Source: Epibacterium ulvae (GTDB taxonomy: Bacteria; Pseudomonadota; Alphaproteobacteria; Rhodobacterales; Rhodobacteraceae). Taken from it: a stretch of 50,411 nt of DNA. The notes beneath the pieces are model-generated. The model was given only the letters and a program-made list of their open reading frames with translations, made no database searches and was not told the origin of the DNA. How positions within the stretch are numbered: position 1 is the stretch's first letter; every line of letters begins with the position of its first letter. The translations under genes were made by a program, and so were the position numbers. Location of the stretch: positions 1-50,411 of the forward strand of contig NZ_FMWG01000017.1 of assembly GCF_900102795.1 (NCBI RefSeq), written 5' to 3'. Below, piece by piece: positions 19,866 to 29,718 of this stretch.

Positions 19866-20423
19866 ATGCCCACAAAAAAGAAGCCCGCAACCGCATATCT
19901 GTCCCCCGAGCGTCATGCACAGCTAAAGGCTGTTGCAGAAGCCGAGGGCCATACGGTTTCGACCTTTGTGGGCAAGATGATTGATCTGGTTATTGGGGAA
20001 GAAGAACCGCAAGCGCCGTCAAAGAGAGAAGGTGTTAAAAGCCGCCGCGAGGGCAAGTTGACTGTCCGGCTTGGCGAACGTGTGCGCGCCTCAATAGAAG
20101 CCGAAGCGCGAACGCAGGGCGTACTACCGTCAACTTGGGCAGCTCGCATTTTGACTTCCCGCGCTCGCTCTGCGCCGCAGCCGGTGAAAGGGGAGAGAAA
20201 GGCGATCCGCTGGGGTTTTCGCCAACTCGTAGGTGCGACCACGAACCTCAATCAGATTGCCGTGGCAATGAATAGGGACGTGTTCACCGGCGGACATTAT
20301 GCGCCCACGCGCCAAGAAATCGCTGAGCTGAAAACCGCTATCGAAAGCCTTGAGGATCAGTTGACACGGTACGCAGCAGGGCGCTTACGTTTTCAGATAG
20401 GGGAAGCCAAAGCGGATGAGTGA
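19866..20423 (+). CDS. mobC: MobC-like relaxosome accessory protein
   Basis: 185 residues from the ATG at 19866 (MPTKKKPATAYLSPERHAQ); the frame is open to a TTG at 19857. It has an N-terminal RHH-like DNA-binding part, a second repeat (KLTVRLGERVRASIEAEARTQG) and the signature RQLVGATTNLNQIAVAMNR of the MobC/NikA-type family. It helps the relaxase melt oriT DNA. The stop overlaps the relaxase start (GATGAGTGA). The predicted nic site is 40 bases upstream. Confidence 0.85.
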   Translation: MPTKKKPATAYLSPERHAQLKAVAEAEGHTVSTFVGKMIDLVIGEEEPQAPSKREGVKSRREGKLTVRLGERVRASIEAEARTQGVLPSTWAARILTSRARSAPQPVKGERKAIRWGFRQLVGATTNLNQIAVAMNRDVFTGGHYAPTRQEIAELKTAIESLEDQLTRYAAGRLRFQIGEAKADE

Positions 20424-21615
20424 CTTTAAATCTCAGTTGGGTTTTCAGGACTGTTGGTCGCCACCGGGACGCGCTCGCACTGTTCGGTCCCCCGCTGCGG
20501 GCTACTTTTCGACCGGAAAGAAACCCGACACAGGAGAGGTGAAAAAAACCGAGGCGCGGGGTGGAAGTCGCGGGACAACGATCAGCGCTGCCGACAAGGC
20601 GCGTCTGGCTCGTGTGGTCAGTAAGGCACCCGAAGTCATGGTTAAGGTTTCTCGTCCCGCCAAAACTGACAAGAGCGGCAACACCATCGTCGTGAACCGG
20701 CGCACTGAGGGAGCCAGGGTCAGCGCTCATATTGACTATATCAGCAGGAACGGAAAGCTGGACGTTGAGACCAGCGACGGCGCAATCCTGACCGGCAAGG
20801 AAGCAACCGCAGATTTGTATCGCGACTGGATGCGCAGACATGATCAAGCGAGAGCTAATGGCGATGCGACTGACCGCACCCGGATAACTACGAGCATAGT
20901 TTTTTCGATGCCTGGGAATACAAACGCGACGGCTGTAAAGGACGCTGTTCGCGTGTTGGCTCAGCAGGAGTTCGGCGGGCGTCATGATTATGCAATGGCC
21001 CTCCATACTGACACCAAGCATCCGCATGTGCATTTGACTGTTCGAACCGTGGGGTATGACGGAGTTAAGCTGAACCTTCGCAAAGCCGATCTACAGCATT
21101 TGCGCGACACTTTTGCGGAAAAACTGCGACAGCGAGGCGTAGAGGCTGAATCAACCCCGCGTCATGCGCGCGGCGTAACCCGAAAGGGTGAACGAACGCC
21201 GGTATACAAAATTCGCCAGCGCGGAATAACCCCGTATGTCGATAAGGCAAAGCAACGAGAGGTTAAGCGGGACATGCAAGACAATGGGGGCCGACTGCCA
21301 AGCCAGCCTTGGGACGGTGCCATTGTTGAGCGGCGCAATCGTGTGATGAAAACTTATAGCGCGGCTGCGGCAGTTCTCGCGGAATCGCCCGATCCTGACG
21401 ACAGGGCGCTAGGGAGAGCCGTGGAGGCGTTCTCAGGGCGATTGACTGACGTATCGACCGAACGGGCCGCAATGGCGCATAGCGTCTCTGTGGCGCGCAC
21501 TGAGGGCCGTTCTGATGTGCAGCGCCAGCCGTCCGTTGATCGCACCCAGGAAAAAGATCGTTCCGGCGACGACAAACGGCCCGAGCGGGGGCGCGGGCCG
21601 TCAAGGGAGCGTTGA
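20416..21615 (+). CDS. VirD2-like relaxase
   Basis: 399 residues starting MSDFKSQLGFQDCWSPPGR. The relaxase domain covers about residues 75-270. RVSAHIDYISRNG and the histidine motif ALHTDTKHPHVHLTVRTVG (HxDTxHPHxH) are VirD2/MOBP-like. The catalytic Tyr probably lies in the ISRNG region (AHIDYISRNG). The C terminus is charged and ends PERGRGPSRER, a typical VirD4-dependent translocation tail. It is shorter than relaxases with helicase domains; the LPD7 part lies on a separate gene (22065). Confidence 0.9.
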   Translation: MSDFKSQLGFQDCWSPPGRARTVRSPAAGYFSTGKKPDTGEVKKTEARGGSRGTTISAADKARLARVVSKAPEVMVKVSRPAKTDKSGNTIVVNRRTEGARVSAHIDYISRNGKLDVETSDGAILTGKEATADLYRDWMRRHDQARANGDATDRTRITTSIVFSMPGNTNATAVKDAVRVLAQQEFGGRHDYAMALHTDTKHPHVHLTVRTVGYDGVKLNLRKADLQHLRDTFAEKLRQRGVEAESTPRHARGVTRKGERTPVYKIRQRGITPYVDKAKQREVKRDMQDNGGRLPSQPWDGAIVERRNRVMKTYSAAAAVLAESPDPDDRALGRAVEAFSGRLTDVSTERAAMAHSVSVARTEGRSDVQRQPSVDRTQEKDRSGDDKRPERGRGPSRER

Positions 21616-21655
21616 GCTGCAGCATCGCTATTTTTGGCGAGGCCGGATTCTGGCA

Positions 21656-21722
21656 TCGTCAGTTTCAGCGAGGTTGTTTTGCATCGAGACGCTTTCGGAT
21701 CTCGCATCGCTGAAACTGGCGA
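21656..21722. terminator. Bidirectional terminator between convergent genes
   Basis: TCGTCAGTTTCAGCGA (21656-21671) and its inverse TCGCTGAAACTGGCGA (21707-21722) differ by one base. They sit between the relaxase stop and the end of the transfer operon. Confidence 0.6.
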
Positions 21723-21725
21723 GGG

Positions 21726-22046
21726 TTAGTCCTCAGATATGTTGCGCATAATCGCTGCGGTGCCGGTGTACGTTAAAATCAGCACCGGACTGCCTTGATC
21801 TTCCATAACGCATGTTGAAAGCCGTATGCCATATGCGAGGTTGGCCGGGGTTCCGTCTGCATTTTGGGCCGTCAGCGCAGTATCCACGATGGCTTGGTGC
21901 GCTTCTTGCAGGACGTTTTTGTTCCGATCCATGATGCTCGAAATCAAATTGCGTCTCATCGGCATGGGATGGGTGACTGTAAACTGTCCCAAAAGCTCCT
22001 GTATCTCGATAAATGGGGGGAGGGTGTCTGACGTGATTACCAGCAC
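21726..22046 (-). CDS. Small protein, last gene of the transfer operon
   Basis: 106 residues starting MLVITSDTLPPFIEIQELLG. The N-terminal pattern followed by an alpha helix with DRNKNVLQEAHQAIVDTALTAQN and then LAYGIRLSTCVM resembles the size and order of YbjQ-like small proteins, but the match is distant. It lies 19 bases downstream of the LPD7-type gene, so it is probably in the same operon. Function in transfer unknown. Confidence 0.6.
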   Translation of the reverse strand: MLVITSDTLPPFIEIQELLGQFTVTHPMPMRRNLISSIMDRNKNVLQEAHQAIVDTALTAQNADGTPANLAYGIRLSTCVMEDQGSPVLILTYTGTAAIMRNISED

Positions 22047-22064
22047 TGTGCTTTCCTTTCTTGT

Positions 22065-23867
22065 TTACCGTTCGCGGGCGCGGTCTTGCTGTTGAGTGCG
22101 TTCCCGCGCTTGTTCGGAGGGCTGAGCTGGCCCCTTGGTGGCCGCGACATTGGGCGGCGTTCGAACACGCGCTTGCTCGATGATCTGGGATACATTTTTC
22201 GTTGAAATGCCACGCGCAGCGGCTTGCTGGGCGGCGCTGACATTCGGGAGCCTTTGAACGTCATACTGCCGACCGGCACGGAGACCGTTAGCCAGCTCGT
22301 TTGCCGCATGTTCGCGGACCTGCTGGCGATCTTTTTCCGGTATTTCCTGCGCGCGCATTTCAGCTTCGATCAGGGCAAGTGTGCTGGCCGCACCGCGAAG
22401 CTGTGGGCTGTTGGCCGCGTCTTTGTGTTTAAGCCGTTCCTCAAGGCGATCCGAGGGGCGTTGCTGTTCTTGATGGTGCTTTGCGCCGTTATCGGCGTCA
22501 GGCTGTGTCGTCACGGCTGGACCCTCCTTTTTCGCTGCGGGCGGTTCGGCACTTTCAATTACTGGCTCGTCTCTCTTCTGGACGGGCACAACGCGGTTCC
22601 CTTCGCGCTCAGGGGCGCGTTCAATGTCACGCGCACCCCATTCCCGCCGAAAGGTGTCTTTGTCCTTCATGACGCCGGTTTTTGGGTCTTTCTCCTTCAC
22701 GGTGACGGCTTTTTGCCCATTGTCGTAAATCGTGGCCTTGTCACCCTCTTTGAGCTGGTTCTTGTCGAGCATGTCAGGCAAGCCGACACCCCAGAGTTTA
22801 TGAGACCGGCCATCGGCAAGCTCCAAGGCAACGTAAGGGGTTGGTGACGCGCCTTCGCGATCACGATAGGGCGCGGTGCCAATGTCGGTAATTTTGCCCT
22901 CAAGACCGTCCTTGTAGTTGATCATTGGCACAACATTGCTCTGGGCCTTAGCCTGGTTCTCAGACTGCGGAGCTGCGCCAGTTTGACGGCTACCGGCCCC
23001 CCGGTCCTGATCAATGCGTTCAATGACCCTTTCACCGATCAATTCGGCACGGCGCGCGGCCTCTGCCCGGTCTTTGTCGTTCGGTCTGTAACCTTTGACT
23101 TCGATACCCTGAGCTGTGCCTTCAATCCACATTTCCCGGCGAAACTCTTCCGGCCCTTTCACCTTCATAGACGACCAACCGCGATGCGCCGCCAGCTCGA
23201 TCATGTCCATTGCGGTGCTGCGATCAGCGTTCTTTGTGTGAAGGCTGTCACCACGATCCGAGATTGCAGGTCGTTTGTCATCGTAAGAACGGAACATTTC
23301 TTGCCGGTTGGTCTCGCGCGTCAAGATAAAGCGCTCTTCGAAGCTCATAGGCAGCGCAAACTTTTCATCCCGCGACTGTTCCGGCTGAGGTTTTTCCGGC
23401 TCTGCCGAACCTTCAGGAGCATTGTCGATTGCGGGTGACATGACGGGCTGTGCCTCTTTGCCAGTTTCTTTGCCGTCTGCCTTGCGCTCGTTGTCCGTAC
23501 CCCGGCTTTCTGGCTCTTTCAGCTCGATAGGCGCACCGTCAATAGCAGGGCTATTGTTCGCGCGGGCTTGCTCCGCGATCCGATCATGATACGCGCTCCA
23601 AAACTGCACATCGGATTCACGAGGATTATCCGCCCGAACCGTATCAAGGGAGGGCACCTGTTTGTAATACTCGTCACCGATGCGACCGATGTTTGCCAAG
23701 GTTCTTGCGCTGTTGTCTCTCGATTCAATGATGCGTGGCGCAAGTTTTGCATCGGCGTCGGCAAAGGCTTTTCCAGCTTCGCCCGCAGTCGCATAGCTGT
23801 GCTTGTCGTCGGAGTGTGCGTAGGACAGTTCGAAGTTGTGATTGCTTTGGTTTTGTGTGTCAGCCAT
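22065..23867 (-). CDS. LPD7-domain conjugation protein
   Basis: 600 residues starting MADTQNQSNHNFELSYAHS. A long polar region is followed by an LPD7 (large polyvalent protein-associated domain 7) segment at about residues 205-280 (AMDMIELAAHRGWSSMKVKG, PEEFRREMWIEGTAQGIEVKGY). This is normally found at the C terminus of TraI-like relaxases. A beta-rich region (VALELADGRSHKLWGVGLPD) follows. Residues about 485-560 (LRGAASTLALIEAEMRAQ, EKDRQQVREHAANELA) match the Fic protein C-terminal domain. The tail ends QQDRARER. Probably a transfer substrate or accessory of the relaxosome. Confidence 0.75.
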   Translation of the reverse strand: MADTQNQSNHNFELSYAHSDDKHSYATAGEAGKAFADADAKLAPRIIESRDNSARTLANIGRIGDEYYKQVPSLDTVRADNPRESDVQFWSAYHDRIAEQARANNSPAIDGAPIELKEPESRGTDNERKADGKETGKEAQPVMSPAIDNAPEGSAEPEKPQPEQSRDEKFALPMSFEERFILTRETNRQEMFRSYDDKRPAISDRGDSLHTKNADRSTAMDMIELAAHRGWSSMKVKGPEEFRREMWIEGTAQGIEVKGYRPNDKDRAEAARRAELIGERVIERIDQDRGAGSRQTGAAPQSENQAKAQSNVVPMINYKDGLEGKITDIGTAPYRDREGASPTPYVALELADGRSHKLWGVGLPDMLDKNQLKEGDKATIYDNGQKAVTVKEKDPKTGVMKDKDTFRREWGARDIERAPEREGNRVVPVQKRDEPVIESAEPPAAKKEGPAVTTQPDADNGAKHHQEQQRPSDRLEERLKHKDAANSPQLRGAASTLALIEAEMRAQEIPEKDRQQVREHAANELANGLRAGRQYDVQRLPNVSAAQQAAARGISTKNVSQIIEQARVRTPPNVAATKGPAQPSEQARERTQQQDRARER

Positions 23868-23881
23868 GACTACCTCTCAAT

Positions 23882-26014
23882 CTATGCAATGGCAGGGCGT
23901 GGAAGATCGACGCCAAGGGACGTAAGCAGCTCCTTTGCACCATCCTGCGACGTGAGCTTTCCCGACTTTTTCAGCGCGGCCAGCTTCTCGCGCGCACTCG
24001 AATGATCGAGCTTCAAACGCTCCGGCATGATGCCGCCCGGGTTTGTAATCTCTTCGGTGGTCATTTCGACGCTCGCAGGCTGTCCGGCTGCTACGTTCTC
24101 GTCTCTGTACGCTGCCAGGGCCGTGATCCGGGCGAGTTCATCACGAACAGCGGCCAGCTCTTCGCGGGTCTCAGCCTGTTCTTTCCTCAGCACAAGGTTT
24201 TCGGCTTCGACCTTAGAAATCTTGCCGTCCAAGGCGTCGGGGGCGATTGACGGGATTTCTGGCGGTGCAATCTTCGACCGCTCCAAAAAGACCTCTTCGG
24301 CATAGAACCGCAGCTTGTTTGCCATCACAGGCGGTTGCCCCGCGATAATGACAAGTGCCTTTGACTGATCCATCGCCAACAGCTCTTGCGGCATCATCAG
24401 AGATCGTTTTTGTTCGCTGGTGCTGATGGTCGTGCCCTTGTTGTTGGAGAGGTGCTTTGATCGCGATTCACTCTTGCTTTCCATCGCCATCGTGCCGAAC
24501 CGCTCAGACAAGTTGCGCGCCTCTTTTAGACTTTTCGGAGTGAAAACCACTTCGACACCGGCGTTGTCCATGTACGCCGCCGCTCCATCAGTACCGTAAA
24601 TGTCGGAGAGCTGGGCGGGCGTCTGGATGATGGTCAGCACCTTCAAGCCGTAACCGGCAAAGTAACCGATACCACGCTTGAAGGACGGCAGTTCGCCCAC
24701 GGCTGCGAACTCATCCATGCAGAGCAAGACCTTGTGTTTCAGCTCCGGGTTATTCTCGGGCAACTCTTGCATGTTCGCATCAACGCAGGATTGAAAGAAC
24801 AGGTTGAGCAAGGGGCCGAGTCGACCGAGATTGTTGGGCGTGATGCCAACATAGATCGACATGCGGCGCTTACGAAGGTCTGCAAAGTCGAAATCCGATT
24901 CCGATGTGGCCCGGTCAAGCATTGGGTTGGCGAACAGGCCGAGGTTGGCCGTGATAGTGGATTTGACGCTTTCAAAGGTGTTCTCGGACTTCGATATGAA
25001 ATCCGTAAGCGCGGCCTCAGTCTGCCACGAAAGGGGCCGTCCATCGTCCTTGCGCTTTTTGATCCGATCCTTGAACGTCTTAACAACATCACCGCTTAAC
25101 GTGAGCTGGCGGAAAATCTCACCCAGGGTAAACGGCAAATCCGGCGTTTCAGCCAGATAACCGCCGACACCGACAAAAGCGGTCTGTGCCGCACGATCAA
25201 AGAACGGGTCTTTCGACTGCACCGGAATGAACAGATCAGCCAAGCGCTGCAAATCTTCAATCTGAAAATCGCCGCCCCGACGCACCGTTGAAAGCGGGTT
25301 CCATCGGTGCGTTCTGCCGTTCGGTTCAAGCGGATCGAACAGATACACGTCCTGACCGCCGCTCTGGCGGAAGCCAGCCGTCAGCGTCCAGTTTTCTTTC
25401 TTAATGTCGAGAACCACCGCCGATCCGGGCCAGTTCAACAGGTTCGGCACAACGACACCCACACCCTTACCAGAGCGTGTAGGCGCGTACAGGAACATGT
25501 GTTCCGGCCCGCCATACGTCAGCAGGTTCTTGGGCGTCAGATGGCCCTTGCGAGCGATTTTGACCGCACCACCGTCCTCTACGTGCCGCCCCATCTTATC
25601 GACAGGCTTTCCGTAGTTCCGAGAGGGCAGGGGGCCAGTAAAACCGGCGATCAGCCCATTTTTGGAGCGCAGCCCCGCCGACTTAATATCCTTGTCCTCA
25701 GCAAAGCGCGCTTTGCCGTGCAGGTCTTGCTTAGGCTTGTTCATCAAAAAGGCGATGATCATACCCAGGGCAGGTACGATCCCAGCATAGCCAGCAATCT
25801 TGATCCACCTGCCAGTTTCGCCGTCAAAGCCCCTAGTGATGACCAGCTTAGGATACAGAGCCATACTCGCTATCGGATCGTAAGCAAGCCCCAGCCCGCG
25901 ACTGAGGACATACCCCGAAATCATCAGAAAGCCGACAGCGGCGACAATCACACACGCGCCGATAAAAGTACCTTTCGCGGCAGGCGACAACTCAGGCCAT
26001 TTTTCAAGTATCAT
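23882..26014 (-). CDS. virD4: VirD4/TraG type IV coupling protein
   Basis: About 710 residues from the ATG at 26014 (MILEKWPELSPAAKGTFIG); the open frame upstream overlaps virB11. Two N-terminal membrane helices are followed by Walker A APTRSGKGVGVV, Walker B LLCMDEFAAVGE and the motif TIIQTPAQLSDIYG. It recruits the relaxase complex and other substrates to the secretion channel. The C-terminal 100 residues include a coiled coil and a short variable tail. The start overlaps the virB11 stop by 11 bases. It lies 14 bases upstream of the LPD7 gene. Confidence 0.95.
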   Translation of the reverse strand: MILEKWPELSPAAKGTFIGACVIVAAVGFLMISGYVLSRGLGLAYDPIASMALYPKLVITRGFDGETGRWIKIAGYAGIVPALGMIIAFLMNKPKQDLHGKARFAEDKDIKSAGLRSKNGLIAGFTGPLPSRNYGKPVDKMGRHVEDGGAVKIARKGHLTPKNLLTYGGPEHMFLYAPTRSGKGVGVVVPNLLNWPGSAVVLDIKKENWTLTAGFRQSGGQDVYLFDPLEPNGRTHRWNPLSTVRRGGDFQIEDLQRLADLFIPVQSKDPFFDRAAQTAFVGVGGYLAETPDLPFTLGEIFRQLTLSGDVVKTFKDRIKKRKDDGRPLSWQTEAALTDFISKSENTFESVKSTITANLGLFANPMLDRATSESDFDFADLRKRRMSIYVGITPNNLGRLGPLLNLFFQSCVDANMQELPENNPELKHKVLLCMDEFAAVGELPSFKRGIGYFAGYGLKVLTIIQTPAQLSDIYGTDGAAAYMDNAGVEVVFTPKSLKEARNLSERFGTMAMESKSESRSKHLSNNKGTTISTSEQKRSLMMPQELLAMDQSKALVIIAGQPPVMANKLRFYAEEVFLERSKIAPPEIPSIAPDALDGKISKVEAENLVLRKEQAETREELAAVRDELARITALAAYRDENVAAGQPASVEMTTEEITNPGGIMPERLKLDHSSAREKLAALKKSGKLTSQDGAKELLTSLGVDLPRPAIA

Positions 26015-27038
26015 GCTTGGCTCCTTCGAATTTGCGGGTTGGGTCGAAGAAAATTTCGCTGATGCGGAACCGGCCATCGCTACGCTTGACCTGCACAACC
26101 ACATCAACCATCTGAAACAGCATTTCCTTAATCTCAGAGCGTTTCAGATCACGTCCGGCCTCGCTTTCCTTGACCAGCAAGGCGAGCTGTTCAAAGGCCA
26201 GCATGGCGGAATCTGCGTGGATGGTCGTGATCGAGCCAGAATGCCCGGTGTTGACGTTTCGCAGATAATAGAATGCTTCGGCGTCTCGCAGCTCTTGCAA
26301 GAAGATCCGATCAGGCCGCATCCGCAACGAGCTTTCAAGAAGCTGACGAGCTGATAGCTTTGCCTGCCCCTGTCCATCCTTCGAATAGATGAGGCGCACG
26401 TTGTTGCGCTGAGGTATGACCAGCTCAACCGTATCTTCAATGGTCAGGAGGCGTTCGTTTTCCGGTATCTCAGGTATAAGAGCCTTTGAAAATGTGGTTT
26501 TCCCTGATCCAGTTGAGCCGGATACCAAGATGTTTTTCTTGTTCCGAACAGCGCATTTCAAAAACGCCTTCCAAGACTGTTTTGCATGAAGATCGAGCAG
26601 CTTCCGATCCACATCAGACAGCGAGTTGGTCTCGGTAAGAATGTCCTCAAACATTCCCATGTCCTCGTAGTCCTCAAGGGAAAATGTGCGCTCAGCGGGT
26701 TTGCGGATCGTGATGCTGACAGTGCCTTGAGGGACAGCCGGAGGTATCACAATCTGGATGCGTTCACCGCCCGGTAGACTGCCCGACAAAATGGGCCGCG
26801 TGGCGTCGATAGACTGCTTTGTGAAGGTCGCGGCAGTCGTAGCCAGGCTTTTCAGGTGGTCGAAGGTGAGCGCCGCGATCTGCTCAACCTTCCAGCCGTC
26901 ATAGGTTTCAACGAAAAGCTCTTGCGGCCTGTTTATGCACAGCTCAATAACGTCTGGCCGGTCTAGGTATTCTTGGATAGGGGCCAAGAAGGAAGCAAGC
27001 CCCGCTGGGGCTTGCCGGGGCATGTTTCCATCGTGCAT
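26004..27038 (-). CDS. virB11: VirB11 secretion ATPase
   Basis: 344 residues starting MHDGNMPRQAPAGLASFLA. It has Walker A GSTGSGKTTFSKAL, an Asp box (LLTIEDTVEL), Walker B-like DRIFLQELRDAEAFYYL and a His box (GHSGSITTIHADSA). It is a hexameric ATPase at the inner face of the type IV secretion channel. It lies 6 bases after virB10 and overlaps virD4. Length is typical. Confidence 0.95.
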   Translation of the reverse strand: MHDGNMPRQAPAGLASFLAPIQEYLDRPDVIELCINRPQELFVETYDGWKVEQIAALTFDHLKSLATTAATFTKQSIDATRPILSGSLPGGERIQIVIPPAVPQGTVSITIRKPAERTFSLEDYEDMGMFEDILTETNSLSDVDRKLLDLHAKQSWKAFLKCAVRNKKNILVSGSTGSGKTTFSKALIPEIPENERLLTIEDTVELVIPQRNNVRLIYSKDGQGQAKLSARQLLESSLRMRPDRIFLQELRDAEAFYYLRNVNTGHSGSITTIHADSAMLAFEQLALLVKESEAGRDLKRSEIKEMLFQMVDVVVQVKRSDGRFRISEIFFDPTRKFEGAKHDT

Positions 27039-27044
27039 GTTCCG

Positions 27045-28187
27045 TTACCTCGTTTTCAGTCGGTAGACGTTTGAGAAATCCAGATCGCGGGCGACCATAA
27101 CGGCGACCTCTTCGCCTTGGTTCTTACGCAAGATGATCGGGACGTTGATCGTGCTTTGCAGCTCCGTTTGAGCAAGACTGCTTACGCCATCGGTCGTGTT
27201 TTCAGTGGTGTCTGCGCTGCTTTGGTTGGCGACGTATCCCGCAAGAGCATCGTCGATGATCGACAACATGATAGTGCCGCCAAAACGGGTCCAGAACTGC
27301 GTATCAATGTCGCCATCAAAGCCAGCGCGGCCGAGACTATCCGTTCCGCCAGAGTCCAGCGTGACGACAACCCCATTCGGCGTTTCGGCCCGCGTCCAGA
27401 TCACAAAGAGGCGTTTTGTGCCTCGTTGCAGCCCGCCACGGTATTGCCCGACAATGCGGGTCCCTTTTTCCAAAAGGATGACGGTTCCGGTTGTCGAATA
27501 AATGTCATCATTCACCGTACACCGTACCATCCCCGGCTGAGAGGAATCCATTGCGGTGTCAAGCGAACATGGAATTATGGTGCCTTGCGTAATGGTTAGG
27601 TGAGGATTAGCCAGAACAGTAGCTAACGAAGTCTCAAGTTTGGTGGCCTGTAAATTTGTGGACAAGCCAGAGTTTTCTTGGCTTTGGCCGCTAGCGGGCG
27701 ATCCAAACAGTCCATTGCCTTCGGTCGATGTCGCACCAGATTGCGGCACTGAATTGCGAGAGCCTTCAAACGCCATCAGCGGTGCACGTTTTGAGCTTTC
27801 AAATAACAGTTCAGCCTCAGTTGGTTCAGCTGGTAATTCAGCTTGTTCGATCCTGATCCGTTCAATTGGTCCGACAGGTCGTTCTTCTACCGGAGCAGCT
27901 GCAGAGGGAGCCAGATCCTGCTGGGGGGCAATAATATCGGCAGGCTGGAACTGTCCGCCCGATCTGATACGACGTGTACTTTCGGCAACTTCTTCGACGG
28001 GCTGTTCTTCATCAGTCGGCCATTGCAGAAACGCGAGAACACCAAGAAACGCGATGCCAGCCGCGACACCGAGCTTCTTACCCATCTCAACACCGCCGGC
28101 CTTGCCTTGGCTTTCAGCAATAGAGGTAATCCCGCGCTCACCGTCTAGTGTTTGCCCATCGGCGGGGCTGTCTTGATCAATTGTCAT
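27045..28187 (-). CDS. virB10: VirB10 channel scaffold
   Basis: 380 residues starting MTIDQDSPADGQTLDGERG. A single N-terminal membrane helix (VAAGIAFLGVLAFLQWP) is followed by a Pro/Glu-rich periplasmic region. The TrbI/VirB10 beta-barrel domain covers about residues 190-378 (LTITQGTIIPCSLDTAMDSS, RIVGQYRGGLQRGTKRLFV, LDSGGTDSLGRAGFDGDID). It spans both membranes in the core complex. The start overlaps the virB9 stop (TAATG). Confidence 0.95.
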   Translation of the reverse strand: MTIDQDSPADGQTLDGERGITSIAESQGKAGGVEMGKKLGVAAGIAFLGVLAFLQWPTDEEQPVEEVAESTRRIRSGGQFQPADIIAPQQDLAPSAAAPVEERPVGPIERIRIEQAELPAEPTEAELLFESSKRAPLMAFEGSRNSVPQSGATSTEGNGLFGSPASGQSQENSGLSTNLQATKLETSLATVLANPHLTITQGTIIPCSLDTAMDSSQPGMVRCTVNDDIYSTTGTVILLEKGTRIVGQYRGGLQRGTKRLFVIWTRAETPNGVVVTLDSGGTDSLGRAGFDGDIDTQFWTRFGGTIMLSIIDDALAGYVANQSSADTTENTTDGVSSLAQTELQSTINVPIILRKNQGEEVAVMVARDLDFSNVYRLKTR

Positions 28188-29038
28188 TAGTTGCTCCCTC
28201 CAATGACTTCCCGTTCTACGCGGTGGCTGGTTGTGCTGGTGCTGATAGAGGTGTGACCTTTTCCGACGCCCATATTGTAGATTGCCGTGACCTCGCGTCC
28301 GAGGCGCAGACGAATTTCATTGGAAACGCCGTGCACAATGATCTCATTCCCGTGGACGGTCGTATTCGCCAAGCGCTCTTCTCCATCAGTGCCAACCAAG
28401 AAAACCGACGGCAGGCGGGTGCTGCGTTTGAAGGTCAGAACGGTCAAGTCGCCGTTGTCAAAGACTTTGGCTGGTTGCTGGCTCCTGGAACCAGCGGCCA
28501 GGTACTGCCAGTTCTTTGTGCCCGAATGCGCTACAGACGCAGACAGGCGCGAGCGGGCCGCTTGTTCCTGCGCAGCCTGACGCTGTGCGGCCCGCTCAAC
28601 CCGACGAGCTTCGGCTTCATCGCGCGGGTAACGGAACCGAATTTGAAAATACACGTCACGATTATTGACCGTAATTTCGCCTTCGCGCGTGATCAGCTCA
28701 AATGAATAAGTCCGAGTTGTTCCATCCGCGCGGACTGTGGCAACTTGCACGTTTGATGGTGGGTGAAGCTCCCGAGGTTTCAAATAGAGGATGTTGTTTC
28801 GTGGCTTGAATTCCCAAGCAACATTGTCTCCTGCGGCCACATCCAAGATTTCCTCGGATTGGTCGAACACGATCTGAACCGTTGTACGAACCGTACCAAT
28901 GACGCGTACAACGTCCCACTCATTGTAGTTTACTGACCGAACCCGGCTGTCAGAACTGCTGGGGCTAGGTATGTCCAAAGCAAATGCTGGTGTTGCTGCC
29001 AGAAAGGCAGCAGTAACGATTGTGGTTATGCTTTTCAT
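28187..29038 (-). CDS. virB9: VirB9 outer-membrane core complex protein
   Basis: 283 residues starting MKSITTIVTAAFLAATPAFA, a Sec signal peptide. The VirB9/CagX fold shows in NEWDVVRVIGTVRTTVQIVFD, NILYLKPRELHPPSNVQVAT and the C-terminal FDNGDLTVLTFKRSTRLPSVF. It forms the outer-membrane ring with VirB7 and VirB10. The ATG overlaps the virB8 stop (ATGA). Confidence 0.93.
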   Translation of the reverse strand: MKSITTIVTAAFLAATPAFALDIPSPSSSDSRVRSVNYNEWDVVRVIGTVRTTVQIVFDQSEEILDVAAGDNVAWEFKPRNNILYLKPRELHPPSNVQVATVRADGTTRTYSFELITREGEITVNNRDVYFQIRFRYPRDEAEARRVERAAQRQAAQEQAARSRLSASVAHSGTKNWQYLAAGSRSQQPAKVFDNGDLTVLTFKRSTRLPSVFLVGTDGEERLANTTVHGNEIIVHGVSNEIRLRLGREVTAIYNMGVGKGHTSISTSTTSHRVEREVIGGSN

Positions 29039-29718
29039 TGCACCACCTCCGGGTCTGTTCGGTAGTTAGGGATGACGAAACCGAGCGGGTTAATTAGCCG
29101 GTCTTGCGAGCTGATTTCAGCCGCACTGTCAAACTCATAGTTGATAGTTGCGACCCATTGGCTGCGCCGCTCTAAGTCCTCATCCCCGTGCTTTGTGACC
29201 AGATAATAGCGAACCTGCGCTAACCCATCATCGAGAAATGAGACAGAGCGTATCTCAACTTCTGCCTTTGTTTTTCTACCATAGACATACTGTGGGCTGT
29301 CAGGGTTTGAGGCGTTGAAATGGGCGGAGAATTCAGCCTGTTCCTCTGTACCGGACATAAGCATTACATGATTGAAGATCACATTACGGGCTGCATATGA
29401 ATAGCCCTCACGAGTGCGGACATAGAGGGCTAGGAAATACTTCGCTATAGCTTCTTCATAGGCTTCTTGCCCATCCGTCAGCGCGGTCATGACCTCTGGA
29501 ACGCCGGTCGCCTGATCCACGCGGATCACGAACGGTTCTACCGATTTCAATGGAGCCAATGCAGCAATGGCAAAAACACCAGCACAGGCGATCAGCCCAG
29601 AAACACCAGCGACTGCCCAAGCTAGCCGTTTTGAGCGCTGAGCTGCAAGTAGCCTATCTTGGTCAAAGGACCGAGACTCATCCAAGTATTTCCTTAGCTC
29701 TTTATCAGTCTGGATCAT
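29035..29718 (-). CDS. virB8: VirB8 inner-membrane assembly protein
   Basis: 227 residues from the ATG at 29718 (MIQTDKELRKYLDESRSFD); an ATG at 29730 is also possible. The cytoplasmic N terminus is followed by a membrane helix (LAWAVAGVSGLIACAGVFAIAAL) and a periplasmic NTF2-like domain (YVRTREGYSYAARNVIFNHVML, RYYLVTKHGDEDLERRSQWVA). It nucleates the secretion complex. It overlaps the end of the VirB7-like gene. Confidence 0.93.
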   Translation of the reverse strand: MIQTDKELRKYLDESRSFDQDRLLAAQRSKRLAWAVAGVSGLIACAGVFAIAALAPLKSVEPFVIRVDQATGVPEVMTALTDGQEAYEEAIAKYFLALYVRTREGYSYAARNVIFNHVMLMSGTEEQAEFSAHFNASNPDSPQYVYGRKTKAEVEIRSVSFLDDGLAQVRYYLVTKHGDEDLERRSQWVATINYEFDSAAEISSQDRLINPLGFVIPNYRTDPEVVQ